Source: Erpobdella octoculata (lineage: Eukaryota; Annelida; Clitellata; Hirudinida; Erpobdellidae). Taken from it: a stretch of DNA of 64,000 nucleotides. The DNA is taken from positions 116,001 to 180,000 of the forward strand of contig CAXBUH010000001.1 of assembly GCA_963978895.1 (NCBI GenBank), given 5' to 3'. How positions within the stretch are numbered: position 1 is the first letter of the stretch; the number at the start of each line of letters is the position of its first letter. Below are positions 60,650-64,000 of the stretch, piece by piece. A program made the position numbers and the translations under genes. A model generated the notes under the pieces. It saw only the letters and a program-made list of their open reading frames with translations, made no database searches and was not told the origin of the DNA.

Positions 60650-60755
60650 TATGCGACAACCTAGGATAGGGTTAGGGATAGGGGTGAGATTATGGATAGG
60701 GTTAGGGTTTAATTTTAATACGGGGTTAGGGTTTAATTTTAATACGGGATTGCAA
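60650..60755 (+). repeat. Short TTAGGG-like tract
   Basis: Several GGGTTAGGG and GGATAGGG words within 80 bp, plus a 20-bp repeat (GGGTTTAATTTTAATACGGG). Too short and irregular to call telomeric. Confidence 0.4.
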
Positions 60756-60854
60756 TTTTACAGATTGCAATCACGGCGAACCGCCGGGCCAATAGCAGCG
60801 ACCTTATATAAAGTAGTTTCTCCCGCCTTTTTTTTATCATTTTACATAGAAAAA

Positions 60855-62160
<1,306 letters not shown>

Positions 62161-62189
62161 CGCCAAAAAACAGTGGTTGTTAAGCGCTT

Positions 62190-62832
<643 letters not shown>

Positions 62833-62854
62833 GAGCCATCCTTTTTTGATGGAT

Positions 62855-62940
62855 GGTCGGTGGCTCAGTTGGTAAGAGCGCTTGCATTTAGGCAAGGCGG
62901 TGTTGCCGTAGACACGTGGGTTCGATTCCTAGTAGAGTCG
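62855..62940 (+). ncRNA. tRNA-like pol III transcription unit (tRNA-derived SINE head)
   Basis: A-box TGGCTCAGTTGG (62861-62872) and perfect B-box GGTTCGATTCC (62919-62929) with about 46 bp between. The 3' side lacks a convincing acceptor stem partner and CCA context, so a tRNA-derived repeat is more likely than a working tRNA gene. A related head is at the window end on the minus strand. Confidence 0.55.
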
Positions 62941-62944
62941 TATA

Positions 62945-63077
62945 TATATATATATATATATTTCTTAAGGAACGCTCCATTAAAAATAATGGCCCATTTT
63001 GCGTTTATCAGTTTTCGGAACAAAGCCTCAATAAATCGTAACTTAGAAGACGAAAGACAATTTTTGATGTCAGTCAT
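62945..63077 (-). pseudogene. Penelope-like N-terminal coding fragment
   Basis: Minus strand: [20 protein letters not shown], then AFLKK and TA repeats. It shares the RK-KW-LK spacing with the 51490 and 59690 copies. Confidence 0.5.
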
Positions 63078-63096
63078 TTTATTATTAGCTGGACAT

Positions 63097-63141
63097 GGGC
63101 TGACTGCAGTTTCGGAAAACTTTTTTCCATCCTCAGAGCCC
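63097..63141 (-). ncRNA. Hammerhead-ribozyme-like fold in PLE
   Basis: Minus strand parse: stem I GGGCT/AGCCC, core CTGAGGA, stem II GGAAAA/TTTTCC (six perfect pairs), GAAA, stem III CTG/CAG, then T and C and stem I. This is the best formed of the three copies. An extra U follows the core. The cleavage site would be after the C at 63102. Confidence 0.65.
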
Positions 63142-63186
63142 GAAAATAAAGTAACTGTTTAACAAAATAAAATGAACGTACCACGT

Positions 63187-63435
63187 ACTATAAATGCAAA
63201 AAACAGAACAGAAATCAAAAACGTCGAAGGGCACAACTGAAATGTAAACAACTTAGGTAACATGAATGGAAGCAGGTGAAGTTAGTAAGTATGTTGCTAT
63301 GATAGGGCGAAAGTTGTTATTAAAAGGTGAAATGAGAAATTATAGAAAATATTTAGTAATATATGGTAAAATGAGATTTGTAACTATAAACCCTTCGACG
63401 TTTTTGATTTCTGTTCTGTTTTTTGCATTTATAGT
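63187..63435. repeat. 45-bp perfect inverted repeat
   Basis: 63187-63231 (ACTATAAATGCAAAAAACAG...) and 63391-63435 are exact reverse complements, enclosing 159 bp. A transcript would form a long hairpin. It lies between the C-terminal end and the ribozyme-like fold of the PLE. Confidence 0.8.
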
Positions 63436-63720
63436 AAAGATTCGTCAGGAGCAGCCTCAACAGCCAAAGTATTTGTGTCAGAGGACGACTCAGATGTATC
63501 ATCATTTATGTTATCCTCGTCGTTAGAAGGAATACAGGGTAACCGATGCATATTACTTTCTTTGACAACAAACAAGTGGAGAATCTGTGGAAATATATAA
63601 AATTGTTTATTAATCGCAGGTCTCATTGATAAGATATAGAGAGCCTTTTTAATTTTCAGCCGGAAAGAGTTGGATTCACTTGTTAAAATCGAAACACCTT
63701 CTTCAAGTTCTTTGCGTGTT
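63429..63720 (-). pseudogene. Penelope-like C-terminal coding end
   Basis: Minus strand: ELEEGVSILTSESNSFRLKI, then KKALYILSMRPAINKQF, resembling the end of the GIY-YIG endonuclease domain of Penelope-like elements, where an ALxI...RPxxNxQ-type stretch carries a conserved Asn. The catalytic GIY motif is not included. The remaining frame ends in an acidic, serine-rich tail. Confidence 0.5.
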
Positions 63721-63723
63721 AGC

Positions 63724-63825
<102 letters not shown>

Positions 63826-63839
63826 AAAATGAATGTTTG

Positions 63840-63925
63840 TATGTGGGAAAGCGACCGAGAGCTGGAAAACGACCGAGAGCGGGAATGCAATCGAGAGCGG
63901 AAAAGCAACTGGGAACGCGACGGGA
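63840..63925 (+). mobile_element. Helitron family C minisatellite fragment
   Basis: Diverged 18-bp units (GGGAAAGCGACCGAGAGC) preceded by AAAAATGAATGTTTGTATG, the family 5' region. The 3' end is absent. Confidence 0.55.
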
Positions 63926-63939
63926 ATTAGGTGTTAATC

Positions 63940-64000
63940 TTTCTCGATGCAGGCTCGGTTCAAGCAAGCGCTCTTACCAACTGAGCCACCACCATCACCA
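63940..64000 (-). ncRNA. tRNA-like A-box at window edge
   Basis: Minus strand GGTGGCTCAGTTGGTAAGAG contains the same A-box (63977-63988) as 62861-62872. The B-box side reads GGCTCGGTTC-like and diverges. The repeat continues outside the window. Confidence 0.4.

Larger units (their letters stand above)
62942..63722 (-). mobile_element. Truncated Penelope-like element between two TA tracts
   Basis: Minus strand order: C-terminal coding end (63720-63429), 3' region with a 45-bp inverted repeat, hammerhead-like fold (63141-63097), N-terminal coding fragment (63077-62945), then TA repeats. A C-terminus followed by a leader and the start of the ORF is what a tandem (pseudo-LTR) Penelope arrangement gives. 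Both borders are in (TA)n (62941 and 63727), consistent with insertion into TA repeats. Confidence 0.6.

Noticed and set aside
60650..60755. Interstitial telomere
   Set aside because: Only a few TTAGGG-like words, irregular spacing, embedded in another repeat.
62855..62940. Functional tRNA gene
   Set aside because: The A and B boxes are good, but no consistent acceptor stem and anticodon arm could be drawn, and related heads occur in other repeats.

Overview
This is AT-rich DNA from an animal genome. I found no gene that looks like an ordinary single-copy host gene. Nearly everything recognisable is a transposable element, an element nested in another, or long (TA)n microsatellite. The elements are animal types: CR1/L2-like and other LINE-like non-LTR retrotransposons, Penelope-like elements (PLEs), Ty3/gypsy elements, hAT transposons, several Helitron families and tRNA-derived repeats. 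The species cannot be named from this. An invertebrate or basal chordate with a large, repeat-rich genome is the best guess.

Layout. 1-3700 holds foldback/MITE elements and remnants of a Helitron family (here 'C') that carries an 18-bp minisatellite. 3707-8545 is a LINE fragment split by a second, nearly full-length LINE (4192-8204). 8581-10315 is Helitron C sequence whose (TA)n was hit by a 1.38-kb non-autonomous hAT element. 10443-13618 is a young LTR retrotransposon reduced to one intact gag-protease ORF. 13625-15377 is a decayed hAT transposase gene on the minus strand. 15435-30547 is a head-to-tail array of eight Helitron units (family 'A'). One unit still carries Rep-domain coding sequence, and another contains a head-to-tail dimer of a second Helitron family ('B').

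30548-39236 is a mosaic: G-rich tandem repeats, a complete Helitron C-type copy, LINE tails, a Pif1-like Helitron helicase fragment cut by a hAT element with an 8-bp target duplication, a 171-bp solo LTR and 151-bp tandem repeats. 39237-50347 is an 11-kb Ty3/gypsy element with 5-bp target duplication and near-identical LTRs. Its pol order is protease-integrase-RT-RNase H (the Gmr1 arrangement), and another non-LTR element sits inside its RT. 51300-64000 holds PLE ends with hammerhead-ribozyme-like folds, a SAP-domain gag remnant with its LTR end, nested Helitron C copies, LINE pieces, a PIN/XPG-like multicopy gene remnant, tRNA-derived tandem repeats arranged as a palindrome, and seven long (TA)n tracts.

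How the parts relate. The window is a record of successive insertions. The relative order can be read from nesting, and several insertions are proven by target duplications (AATT, CATCTGGG, CTAATATT, ACGGG, GTGAT). The strongest unexpected signals are three: three hammerhead-like folds in PLE leader modules whose coding fragments all run into (TA)n; the 15-kb Helitron concatemer; and two LTR elements whose structure points to the Gmr1/SCAN branch.
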